This document shows, piece after piece, positions 47,592-56,476 of a stretch of 64,000 nucleotides of DNA. The notes beneath the pieces were generated by a model that searched no databases, was not told the DNA's origin, and worked only from the letters and a program-made list of their open reading frames with translations. Position 1 is the first letter of the stretch. Every line of letters starts with the position of its first letter. Source of the stretch: Flavobacterium sp. LHD-80. Its GTDB lineage: Bacteria > Bacteroidota > Bacteroidia > Flavobacteriales > Flavobacteriaceae. Both the position numbers and the translations under genes were made by a program. The stretch is from NCBI RefSeq assembly GCF_030929605.1, contig NZ_JAVFVS010000004.1, positions 682,001 through 746,000 of the forward strand. The letters run 5' to 3'.

Positions 47592-48305
47592 TCACGAAAG
47601 TGCATCATGAAAAATAATCCCCAATGTATATCGCTCGCCAGAATGAACTTCACTCACACCATGTTTCATATTAACCCGATAATAACCTTTTGTTCCTTTT
47701 ACAGGTCTAAAATTGGTTGTAAAAATTAAAATATCTCCTTTTTTTGGTTTCAACACAATTGCCTTTGATTGTGCTCTTGGCATTTGTTGTGTCAATACAA
47801 ATTCTCCGCCGGTAAAATCTTCATCGGGTTCGTTTAGAAAAAGTACTATTTGAATTGGGAAATAAACATCTCCATATAAATCCTGATGCAAAGTATTGAA
47901 TCCGCTTTTACCGTATTTAAGAATTAAAACAGTTGCTTTGAGTTGATTATTGTCGTGACATTGTTTTAATAATTCTTCGTGTTTTTCAGGAAAAAAAGTA
48001 TTGATATTTAACGCTTTCATCCATGCATTTGCGATCGGTGCCAATTTCGGATAAATTGATGACCTTATGTTTTGAATCAAATCCGGCAACGGATAGTTGA
48101 AATATTTGTATTCACCTAAACCAAAGCGATAGCGTTCCATGACAACCGTTTTTCGGTATAAATTTGGATTATCATAATCGAATTTTAAGTCTTCACATTG
48201 TTCATTAGTAAGTATGTTTGGAATTATTGTGAATCCATTTTCGTGCATAGATTCGGTGATGCTTTCCCAGTTTTGAGAAGCAATTTTGTGTTGTATATTT
48301 TGCAT
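47592..48305 (-). CDS. 2OG-Fe(II) oxygenase
   Basis: 237 residues from Met at 48305 (MQNIQHKIASQNW); the upstream extension starting MCNSCNSWQ arises from repeat sequence and is rejected. HxD is in LHQDLYGDV and the distal His and Arg in HGVSEVHSGERYTLGIIF, with FTGGEFVL between. It is a prolyl-4-hydroxylase-like double-stranded beta-helix. Its place between alkB/Ada-domain and AraC-methyltransferase genes suggests a role in the alkylation response, but the substrate is unknown. Confidence 0.85.
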   Translation of the reverse strand: MQNIQHKIASQNWESITESMHENGFTIIPNILTNEQCEDLKFDYDNPNLYRKTVVMERYRFGLGEYKYFNYPLPDLIQNIRSSIYPKLAPIANAWMKALNINTFFPEKHEELLKQCHDNNQLKATVLILKYGKSGFNTLHQDLYGDVYFPIQIVLFLNEPDEDFTGGEFVLTQQMPRAQSKAIVLKPKKGDILIFTTNFRPVKGTKGYYRVNMKHGVSEVHSGERYTLGIIFHDALS

Positions 48306-48327
48306 AATTATTTTAGATTGTTTTTTT

Positions 48328-48410
48328 TGCCACGAATTACACGAATTGCACAAATTTTTATTCTGATTGATAAAAAAAATAATTCGTGAACATTCGTGTA
48401 ATTCGTGGCA
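48328..48410. repeat. inverted repeat upstream of the 2OG oxygenase
   Basis: 19-base perfect arms (48328-48346, TGCCACGAATTACACGAAT, and 48392-48410) are separated by 45 bases with further ACGAATTG/AATTCGTG pairing. It looks like another dispersed flavobacterial repeat and lies between two repair genes. Confidence 0.7.
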
Positions 48411-48416
48411 GAATAA

Positions 48417-49259
48417 CTATGGATTTATCTGCGCGCCTTCCCAGCCAATTATGGCTGTTTTTCGGGTATTTCCCCACATATAGCCACCGAAAATTCCAGA
48501 AGATTGAATGACACGATGACACGGAATTAAAAATGCAACAGGATTACTTCCAATTGCTGTTCCAACCGCTCGTGAAGCATTGGGTTTTTGAATTTGATGT
48601 GCAATAGTTCCGTAAGTTGAAAGTTGTCCCATCGGAATTTTAAGCAAGGTTTCCCAGACTTTCAATTGAAAATCGGTACCTTTTAAATGCAGTTTTATTT
48701 CGGATAATTTGCTCCAGTCATTTTGGAAAATAAAAAGAGCGTTTTGCTGTGCCAGATCTAATTTTCGAGAAAAAGTTGCATTCGGGAATTTGTGTTTTAA
48801 ATCATTAAATCCGATTTCTTCACTTTCGGCGAAAGCCATAAAACAAACGCCTTTTTGAGTTGAAGAGACAATTATATTTCCAAACGGACTTTCGGCAAAA
48901 CTGTAGTTTATTTCGAGATTTTTTCCGCCATTTTTATATTCTGCAGGAGTCATTCCTTCGATATTTACAAATAAATCATGAAGTCGGCTGGTTCCTGAAA
49001 GGCCCGTTTCAAAAGCCGTTTCAGATATTGTTGCCTGATTTTCTTTGAGTAATTTCTTGGCGTGCTCTAAACTTGTATACTGCAAAAACTTCTTCGGACT
49101 TGTGCCTGCCCATTCGCTAAAAAGCCTTTGAAAGTGAAACGGACTCAAATGCACTTTCTCTGCAACCTCATCAAGATTAGGCTGATCTTTAAAATTTGCT
49201 TTGATATAATCGATGGCTTCTGCAATACGATTATAATTAATGGTTTCTTGTGTGTTCAT
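48417..49259 (-). CDS. AraC-type HTH fused to methylated-DNA--protein-cysteine methyltransferase (Ada-like without N-terminal zinc domain)
   Basis: 280 residues. The N-terminal AraC HTH (about 8-105) includes NLDEVAEKVHLSPFHFQRLF. A ribonuclease-H-like linker domain and the O6-methylguanine transferase domain follow, with active-site Cys247 in IPCHRVI. It repairs O6-methylguanine by suicide transfer and may activate transcription of its neighbours. The methyl-phosphotriester zinc domain of E. coli Ada is absent here but exists as a separate gene at 47084. Confidence 0.92.
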   Translation of the reverse strand: MNTQETINYNRIAEAIDYIKANFKDQPNLDEVAEKVHLSPFHFQRLFSEWAGTSPKKFLQYTSLEHAKKLLKENQATISETAFETGLSGTSRLHDLFVNIEGMTPAEYKNGGKNLEINYSFAESPFGNIIVSSTQKGVCFMAFAESEEIGFNDLKHKFPNATFSRKLDLAQQNALFIFQNDWSKLSEIKLHLKGTDFQLKVWETLLKIPMGQLSTYGTIAHQIQKPNASRAVGTAIGSNPVAFLIPCHRVIQSSGIFGGYMWGNTRKTAIIGWEGAQINP

Positions 49260-49359
49260 TTTCTTTCCATTTTATAAGGCAAAGATCGATTGGTTTTGGC
49301 GGGTATAAAATCCGAAACTTGCGGAAATGGTTTTTTGCTTGTTTTGTTTCAGGTTTCAG

Positions 49360-49393
49360 GTTTCAAGTTGAGTTGGAACGTGAAACTTGAAAC
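49360..49393 (-). repeat. hairpin and GGTTTCA tandem repeat after the GNAT gene
   Basis: GTTTCAAGTT and AACTTGAAAC form 10-base arms; two further GTTTCAG units lie just left at 49346-49360. It may serve as terminator for the GNAT gene. Confidence 0.4.
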
Positions 49394-49396
49394 AAA

Positions 49397-49861
49397 CTAT
49401 TTCAATTCTTTTTCCATTTTGTAATTTATAATCTCAACGCCTTTTACTATGTTTTTTTGTATGGTTTTTACAGCGAATCCTTTCTTTTCAAAAAATGGTT
49501 TTGCAGTTATACTTACATCAGAAGTTATAGATTTTGAATGATGATTTTTAGCTTCAAGTTCTAATTCGTTAAAGATTTTGTTGGCGATTCCTTTTCGTTG
49601 AAAATCTTTGTGAATGAAGAATAAATCAATGTAATTGCTGTCTTTCAAAGTTCCGAAACCAGCAATTTTGTTTTCGATTATTGCAAGTAAAACAAATTGT
49701 TTTTCGATAACGTCAACCCAGCGTTGTGTGTTTTCTGCTCCAGAGACCCAAGCATTTATCTGATCAGGATTATAATCGTTTTTGCAGACAGATTGAATAG
49801 TTTGGACAAACAATTTCTGCATTTCTAGAAGATCTGAGATTGTGGCTTTTCGAAAGTTCAT
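49397..49861 (-). CDS. GNAT family N-acetyltransferase
   Basis: 154 residues with the GNAT order: FRKATISDLLEMQKLF, then AGFGTLKDSNYIDLFFIHKDFQRKGIANKIFNELE, where QRKGIA is the acetyl-CoA pyrophosphate loop, and the C-terminal FFEKKGFAVKT. Substrate unknown; no informative neighbours. Confidence 0.88.
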   Translation of the reverse strand: MNFRKATISDLLEMQKLFVQTIQSVCKNDYNPDQINAWVSGAENTQRWVDVIEKQFVLLAIIENKIAGFGTLKDSNYIDLFFIHKDFQRKGIANKIFNELELEAKNHHSKSITSDVSITAKPFFEKKGFAVKTIQKNIVKGVEIINYKMEKELK

Positions 49862-49892
49862 AGCTAAATATATTTCCTTAATTAAGGATTCG

Positions 49893-49916
49893 TGATAGTA
49901 TCATTTGATACTATCA
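49893..49916. promoter_or_regulatory. 11-bp perfect palindrome between GNAT and SMR genes
   Basis: TGATAGTATCA and its complement are separated by 2 bases, without a T run, so an operator or weak terminator is possible. It lies about 30 bases upstream of the GNAT start and 20 bases past the SMR stop. Confidence 0.35.
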
Positions 49917-49935
49917 GAAATTGAATCAAAAGATT

Positions 49936-50268
49936 TTAATGTGCCACAGTTTTAGAAAAAACATTAATTATAATCACGCCAATTACAATCAAAGCCAAGC
50001 CAATTATTGCTGGTAAATCTGGTATTTCTTTGAAGAAAATAGCACCAATTGCTGTAATTAAAACAATCCCAACTCCAGACCAAATTGCGTAAGCAAAACC
50101 AACAGGAATAGTTCTGATCGCAAAACTTAAACAATAAAACGCACCGCAATAACCAATAACGGTGATGATGCTCGGAATTAATTTAGTAAATTCTGAAGAT
50201 TTTTTTAATGCCGAAGTTGCTATGATTTCGAAAATTATGGCAACGAATAAAAATAAAAAGTTCTTCAT
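49936..50268 (-). CDS. small multidrug resistance (SMR) family transporter
   Basis: 110 residues with four membrane helices. The conserved membrane Glu is in FVAIIFEIIATSALKKS (about residue 14) and the loop AYAIWSGVGIVLITAIG is the SMR signature. It exports cationic compounds or guanidinium by proton exchange in the inner membrane. A single copy suggests an EmrE-like homodimer. Substrate not assigned. Confidence 0.92.
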   Translation of the reverse strand: MKNFLFLFVAIIFEIIATSALKKSSEFTKLIPSIITVIGYCGAFYCLSFAIRTIPVGFAYAIWSGVGIVLITAIGAIFFKEIPDLPAIIGLALIVIGVIIINVFSKTVAH

Positions 50269-50320
50269 GGTTTGTGTTTTTTACAAAGTTAAGCTTTGTT
50301 TGAAACCGAAAAGAATTTAT

Positions 50321-50605
50321 TTATCGAATATGAATTTCTGTTTCATTGTTTTTTACTGCATCAAAACAATCAATGCACAGCATTTTAAAATCGGCTTTGG
50401 CTTGAAAAACGGCAGTCCACTCTTCTCCATTATCAAGAAGCCATTGTTCGCATTGTCCGCACCATGCAATTTGTGGAAGATCTTCTTTGACTTCTGAATA
50501 ATAAAAACCTACTTTTTCTTTTGAGTCTATTGCCATTGCAATGTGAATACAGGCAAAAGTCATTTCTTTTAAACCATGTGTTTCACATAAAACTTTTTCG
50601 ATCAT
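50321..50605 (-). CDS. uncharacterized Cys-rich small protein
   Basis: 94 residues from Met at 50605 (MIEKVLCETHGLKEMTFACI); the 22-residue upstream extension is rejected as unconserved-looking and because MIEK follows an AT-rich leader. Three Cys/His pairs (CETH, CGQC and CIDC) suggest a zinc-binding fold. No signal peptide. I do not recognise the family; neighbours are an SMR transporter and a patatin protein. Confidence 0.6.
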   Translation of the reverse strand: MIEKVLCETHGLKEMTFACIHIAMAIDSKEKVGFYYSEVKEDLPQIAWCGQCEQWLLDNGEEWTAVFQAKADFKMLCIDCFDAVKNNETEIHIR

Positions 50606-50698
50606 TTTTTTTGATATTCTAGAGTTCAAATTTAAATTTAAAATTTCAGGAGGCATAAAATAATAACACAATATTTAAAGTTCTTGGTTTACGTGCGC

Positions 50699-50750
50699 GT
50701 GAGGGATAGGAGGAAGCTACCGAAGTAGCCCGGATAGCCCGACAGCATTT
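50699..50750 (-). repeat. minimal structured flavobacterial intergenic element
   Basis: Read on the minus strand it is GTCGGGCTATCCGGG, a CTAC-TTCG-GTAG tetraloop hairpin, then CTTCCTCCTATCCCTCACGC. It resembles a short version of the element at 9770-9925. It sits upstream of the small Cys-rich gene and downstream of the patatin gene. Confidence 0.5.
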
Positions 50751-50753
50751 AAG

Positions 50754-50794
50754 AAAAGGCCTAATGCGCGCAAAGCATAGTTAGGCCTTTTTTT
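50754..50794. terminator. terminator between patatin gene and small gene
   Basis: AAAAGGCCTAA (50754-50764) and TTAGGCCTTTT (50781-50791) form a perfect 11-base stem with T/A tracts on both sides, about 45 bases past the patatin stop on the minus strand. Confidence 0.8.
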
Positions 50795-50835
50795 AAATGG
50801 TGGCACGCCCTGATAATTTTAGATTGACAAAATTG

Positions 50836-53154
50836 CTATGGATTGAGTGATAATCCAACGCTGAAAAATAATCTTACTTTGTCTATATTATTTATCCACG
50901 ATGTGTCAAAATGAATTGGGCCTAAAATAGACTGGTACGAAATTGCGGCTCCTCCAGATATTACAAGACTAGGCTCGATATTATCATCCCAATTTCCTTT
51001 TGGGCTAAAGGCATGGTCGATGTAATCATCAAAAGTATCAAAACCAACAGTTGCAATATTAAAATGAGGTGTCAGATAAATTTTTCCAGTTAGATTTATT
51101 TGAGATCCGAGTCTAAGTCCTAGATATTGTGTTACATTGAGCTCGTCTTCGTGAAGACCAGCAAATGAAAAACGATTAGCGCCAGAACTTGGAATAATGC
51201 CTCCCAAGAAATATTTTGAAGCATATCCAAATCCTGAAAACGGAATTTGATCGTCTTTAAGTTTATCTTGAAAGATAAAATAAGAATCAAACCCAACAAT
51301 TCCTGTAATTTTCTTTTTTAAAGATATTCTCTTCTCAATACCTAAGCCAAATTTTGTGTAACCATTTGTTGAGCCGGAAATAGATGTTAAAGCTGGGTCA
51401 GAGAAAGAGGCGTCAATATTGGTTAGAAATGAACGTGATAGATTTGATTTTATAATGGTTCCCTCTGTAGCAAAGAAAACTTTATCCATGTCATTGTACG
51501 AATAATGCATGTTGAATTCGATATTGTTAAAGCTGTAGTTGTTTATTGAAATTGCATTAGGATTGTATTCTCGATCGTATTTTGGTTTTAAATTGGTGTA
51601 GTGATAGTTTAGGCCAAAACCAAAATAACTTTTCAGCGAATTTAAATTTCTGTTTATCTCATTGTTGAATTCAAAAGCATTATAAAGCATGTTGTCTGAT
51701 GCCTTTCCGTTTATGTAAATTTCTTGTCGCAACAAAGCTCCATAAGCTTCAGTTGCCCACCACCATTCTCTATGCCCGCCAAAATTCTTTTGATAATTGA
51801 TTCTGGCTTTGGGTTGTTCTGCAATATCAACCGTTACCAGAAGGCGAGAAGCGTCTGCTAGAATGTTTCTTCCGGTGTAATTAAAAATGATTCCGACTCC
51901 TCTATAAGTGTCATAGTGGATTGAGGTGTTGAGCTGATTTTTAGCGCGTTCAAATCCAAACAAGGTAATTCCGAGTTTGTCGCCATCTTTGACAAAATAG
52001 CTATATGTAATCTCATCAAAGAGATTAGTTCCCATAGCTCTGTTAATTCCTGCTATTAAATCTTTGGTCGTGTATTTTACATGCGTTTTCAAATTCGCTC
52101 TTCCAACAACCAAAGGAAGGTTTTCAGGGCTTATTTTTTTATAAACGATCGTGTCTAGAACAAATTCTTTGGGCATATCCGGCAATGCGTGAGTTCGTTG
52201 CGAAAATCCCTTTAGTTTTTCGGACAAAGCAATTAAAGCCGGAAGATTTTGATTTGTTGCTATTTTACCGTCTTTGTAAATTTCATTGCTATCTGCAAAA
52301 TCGGCGGTAGAGAAACGCAAGTTAGGTAAATGGTCAACCAATATTGTACAGCGATCACGATTTTCAGGATTCTTAATATTACTCGGAAACATACTGGTTT
52401 GCATCAATATTGTCATAACATTGTTCAGTTTGTCTATGGGTTCCAATCCGCCACCAACATCACTCCCAATAATAATGTCAGCTCCCATTTTTTGAGCAAC
52501 ATCAGTCGGGAAATTATTTAAGACTCCTCCATCTACTAATACTGATTTTTCGTAAGGCATTGGCTTGAAAATCGCAGGCAATGACATACTTGCCCGCATA
52601 GCATAAGCTAAACTGCCTTTGCTTAAAATAACTTCTTTTCCCTCAACCAAGTCTGTAGCCATGGCTCTAAAAGGTATTGGTAGGCTATCAAAATCTCTAA
52701 CATTATATACGGGAAAGGTTAATTCGGAAAGGTATTCCCTCAGATTTTGATCATTTAAAAGAGAACCAATACTATTAAGTTTCCCATCTTTAACGCCAAT
52801 TCCCACTACATATCTTTGAAATTCTCTTTTTTCTTCTGCACTTACAGATCGCAATGATTGCCCTCCGCCAAGGAGTTTGTCCCAATAAATATTTTTGGTG
52901 ATTTTTTCGATACTATCTCCGGAATATCCCATGGCGTATAAACCGCCAATAATGCTTCCCATACTATTTCCAACAATAAGATCCGGAACAATGTGCAGAG
53001 AATCCAGTTTTTGCAAAAGCGGAATATGCGCAATTCCTTTTGCACCGCCACCGCTTAATACTAAAACGACTTTAGGTTTTTTTTCCTGAGAAAAAATGAT
53101 GTGCGGAAGACACAATAAAAACAAGAAGACGAATAAATAAGATGTTTTTTTCAA
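50836..53154 (-). CDS. patatin-like phospholipase fused to outer-membrane (BamA/FhaC-like) barrel
   Basis: 772 residues with a signal peptide (about 1-22, ending IIFSQ). The patatin domain (about 28-250) has the oxyanion loop GGGAKGIAHI, the GNSMG nucleophile elbow and VDGGVLNNFP with catalytic Asp. A POTRA-like region (about 330-400) and a C-terminal barrel follow, with GPIHFDTSWINN near the end as in the bacterial surface antigen family. This is the layout of PlpD-like type V lipases. It is probably outer-membrane bound; it is not clear whether the patatin part is released. Confidence 0.9.
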   Translation of the reverse strand: MKKTSYLFVFLFLLCLPHIIFSQEKKPKVVLVLSGGGAKGIAHIPLLQKLDSLHIVPDLIVGNSMGSIIGGLYAMGYSGDSIEKITKNIYWDKLLGGGQSLRSVSAEEKREFQRYVVGIGVKDGKLNSIGSLLNDQNLREYLSELTFPVYNVRDFDSLPIPFRAMATDLVEGKEVILSKGSLAYAMRASMSLPAIFKPMPYEKSVLVDGGVLNNFPTDVAQKMGADIIIGSDVGGGLEPIDKLNNVMTILMQTSMFPSNIKNPENRDRCTILVDHLPNLRFSTADFADSNEIYKDGKIATNQNLPALIALSEKLKGFSQRTHALPDMPKEFVLDTIVYKKISPENLPLVVGRANLKTHVKYTTKDLIAGINRAMGTNLFDEITYSYFVKDGDKLGITLFGFERAKNQLNTSIHYDTYRGVGIIFNYTGRNILADASRLLVTVDIAEQPKARINYQKNFGGHREWWWATEAYGALLRQEIYINGKASDNMLYNAFEFNNEINRNLNSLKSYFGFGLNYHYTNLKPKYDREYNPNAISINNYSFNNIEFNMHYSYNDMDKVFFATEGTIIKSNLSRSFLTNIDASFSDPALTSISGSTNGYTKFGLGIEKRISLKKKITGIVGFDSYFIFQDKLKDDQIPFSGFGYASKYFLGGIIPSSGANRFSFAGLHEDELNVTQYLGLRLGSQINLTGKIYLTPHFNIATVGFDTFDDYIDHAFSPKGNWDDNIEPSLVISGGAAISYQSILGPIHFDTSWINNIDKVRLFFSVGLSLNP

Positions 53155-53296
53155 GAGTACAGTGTTTATGTAGTTGAGAAATAGTAACTTATTTTAATTC
53201 TTAAAATTAAGGAGTTATTCTTAGAAAAGCATATTTTTTGAAAGAAATCTTTATTCTGTATCGAAAAAGACATTTTATTTATTACTTAAAAATAGA
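53155..53296. other. AT-rich intergenic stretch upstream of the patatin gene
   Basis: No reading frame or hairpin of note. The promoter of the patatin gene must lie here, but I cannot pick a convincing pair. Confidence 0.3.
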
Positions 53297-53329
53297 AAAC
53301 CCGACAGGTTTTTAAAACCTGTCGGGTTT
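53297..53329 (-). terminator. terminator downstream of ahcY
   Basis: AAACCCGACAGGTTT (53297-53311) and complement (53315-53329) form a 15-base stem with a 3-base loop and T residues following on the minus strand. A second small hairpin (TCCCGA/TCGGGA) lies closer to ahcY at 53360-53375. Confidence 0.8.
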
Positions 53330-53392
53330 GAAATATATTTCTAAAAAATCAGAAATCTATCCCGAAGCCTCGGGACTGAAATCTAAAATAGA

Positions 53393-54709
53393 TTAATATC
53401 TGTAGTATTCTGGTTTGAATGGACCTTGAACTTCAACACCAATGTAAGCAGCTTGATCTTCTCTTAAAACTTCAAGTTCAACGCCTAATTTAGCTAAGTG
53501 TAAAGCAGCAACTTTTTCATCTAAATGTTTTGGCAACATGTAAACGTCATTGTTGTAAGCAGCACTATTGTTCCATAATTCGATTTGAGCCAAAGTTTGG
53601 TTTGTAAATGAGTTACTCATTACAAAACTTGGGTGACCTGTAGCACAACCAAGGTTTACTAAACGACCTTCAGCCAAGATGATGATATCTTTTCCAGCGA
53701 TGTTGTATTTGTCAACCTGAGGTTTGATTTCGATTTTAGATGCACCGTGGTTTTTGTTTAACCAAGCCATATCAATTTCGTTATCGAAGTGACCAATGTT
53801 ACAAACAACAGTTTTGTCTTTCATTTGCTCGAAGTGCTCTCCAAGAACGATATCTTTATTTCCTGTAGTTGTAATGATGATATCAGCATTAGCAATTACA
53901 GTGTTTAATTTTTTAACTTCATAACCGTCCATTGCAGCTTGTAGAGCACAAATTGGATCGATTTCAGTAACAGTTACAATAGAACCTGCACCTCTGAAAG
54001 AAGCAGCGGTTCCTTTTCCAACATCACCGTATCCGCAAACTACAACTCTTTTTCCAGCTAACATTAAGTCAGTTGCACGACGTACAGCATCTACAGCAGA
54101 TTCTTTACAACCGTATTTGTTATCAAATTTAGATTTAGTAACAGAGTCATTAATATTGATTGCAGGCATTGGAAGAGTTCCAGCTTTTACTCTTTCGTAA
54201 AGTCTGTGAACACCAGTTGTAGTTTCTTCAGAAAGACCTTTAATTCCAGCAACTAATTCTGGGTAACGATCAATAACCATGTTAGTCAAATCTCCACCAT
54301 CATCAAGAATCATGTTCAATGGTTTTCTGTCTTCACCAAAGAATAAAGTCTGCTCAATACACCAGTCAAATGATTCTTCGTCTAGACCTTTCCAAGCATA
54401 TACTGAAATTCCAGCAGCAGCAATAGCAGCAGCAGCCTGATCTTGAGTAGAGAAAATGTTGCAAGAAGACCAAGTAACCTCAGCACCAAGAGCAATTAAA
54501 GTTTCAATCAAAACAGCAGTTTGAATTGTCATGTGCAAACATCCAGCGATACGAGCACCTTTAAGAGGTTGTTCGTCTTTATATTCAGCACGAAGCGCCA
54601 TTAAACCTGGCATTTCAGCTTCTGCTAATTCAATTTCTTTTCTTCCCCAAGCCGCTAGAGAAATGTCTTTTACTTTGAAAGCCACATAAGGCGTAGTCGA
54701 TGTACTCAT
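53393..54709 (-). CDS. ahcY: adenosylhomocysteinase
   Basis: 438 residues. The NAD-binding loop is [20 protein letters not shown], and [19 protein letters not shown] and [13 protein letters not shown] are family signatures. The C-terminus ends in FKPEYYRY as usual. It reversibly splits S-adenosylhomocysteine to adenosine and homocysteine, recycling the product of methyl transfer. It is monocistronic between two terminated regions. A possible -7 (TAAATTTG) is at 54743-54750 on the minus strand. Confidence 0.97.
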   Translation of the reverse strand: MSTSTTPYVAFKVKDISLAAWGRKEIELAEAEMPGLMALRAEYKDEQPLKGARIAGCLHMTIQTAVLIETLIALGAEVTWSSCNIFSTQDQAAAAIAAAGISVYAWKGLDEESFDWCIEQTLFFGEDRKPLNMILDDGGDLTNMVIDRYPELVAGIKGLSEETTTGVHRLYERVKAGTLPMPAININDSVTKSKFDNKYGCKESAVDAVRRATDLMLAGKRVVVCGYGDVGKGTAASFRGAGSIVTVTEIDPICALQAAMDGYEVKKLNTVIANADIIITTTGNKDIVLGEHFEQMKDKTVVCNIGHFDNEIDMAWLNKNHGASKIEIKPQVDKYNIAGKDIIILAEGRLVNLGCATGHPSFVMSNSFTNQTLAQIELWNNSAAYNNDVYMLPKHLDEKVAALHLAKLGVELEVLREDQAAYIGVEVQGPFKPEYYRY

Positions 54710-55023
54710 TTATATTATATTTGTATAATTGTAAATTTTTTGCAAATTTAAGGAATAGCTTTTTATTTTTACTACTTTCTCTAAGATTTGTGAAATCTTT
54801 AAATTCTTAATCTTTAGAATGTTAGTTTAGGAATCGTTTTTAAACCATATAAGCGATGTAAGTTCATTTAAAAAGATTCTGAAACTATTACCTTTGCACT
54901 GAATTGCTTATATTTACTAATACATTTTTGAGCCAACAGTTATATTTTCTTAAATGACATATATGGTTTAAAATGTGCCACCCATATTTATAATTAACCA
55001 TTCATAATTTACAATTAAAAAGA
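54710..55023. other. divergent intergenic region between ahcY and the phosphopantetheinyl transferase gene
   Basis: A 14-base inverted repeat (TTTTAAACCATATA at 54838-54851 and its complement at 54960-54973) encloses a TACCTTTG at 54889-54896, which matches the -7 consensus for the plus-strand gene. No -33 TTG is at the right distance. No known riboswitch is recognised. Confidence 0.4.
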
Positions 55024-55674
55024 ATGCCTTTATTTCAGATCATACAGTTCAACGAAACGACAAAAATTTTAATTTGGGAAATAACAGAATCTCTAGAAGA
55101 ATTGTTGAGTAAAGTTGTGTTGAAAGAAAAAACACAAAAGAGACTAGACGGAATGAAATCGCAAATGCATCAGCGTGCTTTTTTGAGTGTTCGTATGCTG
55201 ATTCAGGAAATGGGTTTTACAGATAAAGATTTGCATTATGACGAATTTGGAAAACCTTATTTCGATTGCCATAATTATATTTCAATAACACATTCGTACC
55301 ATTTTGCAGCAATTATTATAAGTCATGAAACTGTTGGGATTGACATGGAATTGCAACGCGAAAAGATTCAGCGAATTGCAGATAAATTTACTGACTTTGA
55401 ATGCAGTTATTTACAACCAGAATTTACAGCAGAATATATTAAAAAACTAACTGTAATTTGGGGCGCTAAAGAAGCAATCTTTAAAATTAGAAATGAAAAA
55501 GGAATCAGTTTTAAAGACCATATTCAGGTTGAAGATTTTTCGTTAGATAAAACTCAAACGCAGGCAAGTCTCCATTTTGATGATTTGGTAAAAGATTTTA
55601 ATGTGCAGTATCAAGAAGTTAAATCAGATAATTTTGAAGGAACTTTTACTTTGGTTTATGCGTTTGAAAAATAG
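55024..55674 (+). CDS. 4'-phosphopantetheinyl transferase, Sfp-type
   Basis: 216 residues. Mg2+ and CoA binding motifs are VGIDMELQ and WGAKEAIFKI, preceded by SITHSYHFAAIII. It transfers phosphopantetheine from CoA to acyl or peptidyl carrier proteins. Sfp-type enzymes usually have broad carrier specificity. No carrier protein, PKS or NRPS gene is in the window, so the partner is elsewhere. Confidence 0.88.
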   Translation: MPLFQIIQFNETTKILIWEITESLEELLSKVVLKEKTQKRLDGMKSQMHQRAFLSVRMLIQEMGFTDKDLHYDEFGKPYFDCHNYISITHSYHFAAIIISHETVGIDMELQREKIQRIADKFTDFECSYLQPEFTAEYIKKLTVIWGAKEAIFKIRNEKGISFKDHIQVEDFSLDKTQTQASLHFDDLVKDFNVQYQEVKSDNFEGTFTLVYAFEK

Positions 55675-55716
55675 TTTTTAGTCGCAGTGGCAGTTTGCAG
55701 TCACAATCACAATCTT

Positions 55717-55743
55717 GTGATTTCTCGTTCCTCGAAATAACAT
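55717..55743. repeat. degenerate half copy of the palindromic repeat family
   Basis: GTGATTTCTCGTTCCTCGAA and the following AATAACA resemble the right arm of the 9999-10100 element but no left arm is present; this looks like an eroded copy. Confidence 0.45.
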
Positions 55744-55772
55744 ACCTTACTTGCAAACATTGAAGAAACTAA

Positions 55773-56171
55773 TTAAATCTCACTTTCCTTTTGTCGATGC
55801 TGAAACATATTTACAAATAAAAAAGTGCTCATTTTTCTTGCTCGACGTTTTAGCGTTTCTACATTTTCGCCTACAAAATGTTCGTCTAATGTCTGCGCCC
55901 AATAATTCAGCCAAATTCCAAATTCGTTTGCTGTAATTTTGCTTCCAAAATGCTCGTCAACTTCATTATGAACAGCATGCGGATTTCCTTTGTATTTGCG
56001 CACGGCAAATAAATTAGTTTCCCAAAAATCAGTCAGTTTTTCGAGATGCGCATCCCAATCGGTAATCATTTCATTAAAATAAAAGCCGATTTCTTTATCG
56101 GCTCTTATTTTAGCATAGAACTGATGTACTAAAAAAGAAACATCAGCTCTGTTTTCTATTTGTTTTTTCAT
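55773..56171 (-). CDS. group III truncated haemoglobin
   Basis: 132 residues of 2-on-2 globin size. FYAKIRADKEIGFYFNE and HLEKLTDFWETNLF are typical of group III, and the proximal His is probably in NPHAVHNEVDEHF. It may bind O2 or NO or act in redox defence. Its start overlaps the stop of the preceding membrane-protein gene by 4 bases (ATGA), so they are translationally coupled. An Fnr/Crp-type gene lies upstream. Confidence 0.9.
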   Translation of the reverse strand: MKKQIENRADVSFLVHQFYAKIRADKEIGFYFNEMITDWDAHLEKLTDFWETNLFAVRKYKGNPHAVHNEVDEHFGSKITANEFGIWLNYWAQTLDEHFVGENVETLKRRARKMSTFLFVNMFQHRQKESEI

Positions 56172-56455
56172 AGAATAAAACTATTCAAGAGTATAAAGAA
56201 TACGCTTAATATTCCACTTAAAAGAATAAAGTTAAAAACTGTTTTATGCTTCATTTGTGCTAATATTGAAGTGTTTGCAAATACACAAGCTAATACAATA
56301 ATTGCAAGCTGAATCATTTGCGGAATAGAAGTTCCGTTTGCTAAAACGTACATGGCAGCGGCGCCACCTAAACAGCTTTGGCCAATTACTGCCATTGCAG
56401 CAGAACCCATATAATTTCTATTAAAAATGTCGAATGTTGATTGATATAGTGTCAT
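56168..56455 (-). CDS. small integral membrane protein, unknown function
   Basis: 95 residues from Met at 56455 (MTLYQSTFDIFNRNYMGSAA); a longer frame upstream would swallow the promoter described below and is rejected. Three hydrophobic segments span about 18-38, 45-63 and 73-93. It is translationally coupled to the truncated haemoglobin. I do not recognise the family; the coupling suggests a partner for haem, O2 or NO handling. Confidence 0.75.
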   Translation of the reverse strand: MTLYQSTFDIFNRNYMGSAAMAVIGQSCLGGAAAMYVLANGTSIPQMIQLAIIVLACVFANTSILAQMKHKTVFNFILLSGILSVFFILLNSFIL

Positions 56456-56476
56456 GATATTGTGATTTTTATACCA

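Noticed and set aside
47335..47610. Short frames of about 70-86 codons on both strands
   Set aside because: They are produced by the composite palindrome and overlap each other; no signal of coding.
50162..50497. Plus-strand 111-codon frame over the SMR and Cys-rich genes
   Set aside because: It is antisense to the well-supported SMR gene and has no recognisable features.
54710..55023. Possible SAM or SAH riboswitch near ahcY
   Set aside because: None of the conserved aptamer blocks could be found on either strand.
55751..55936. Plus-strand 61-codon frame at the 3' end of the truncated haemoglobin
   Set aside because: It lies almost wholly antisense to the globin coding sequence.
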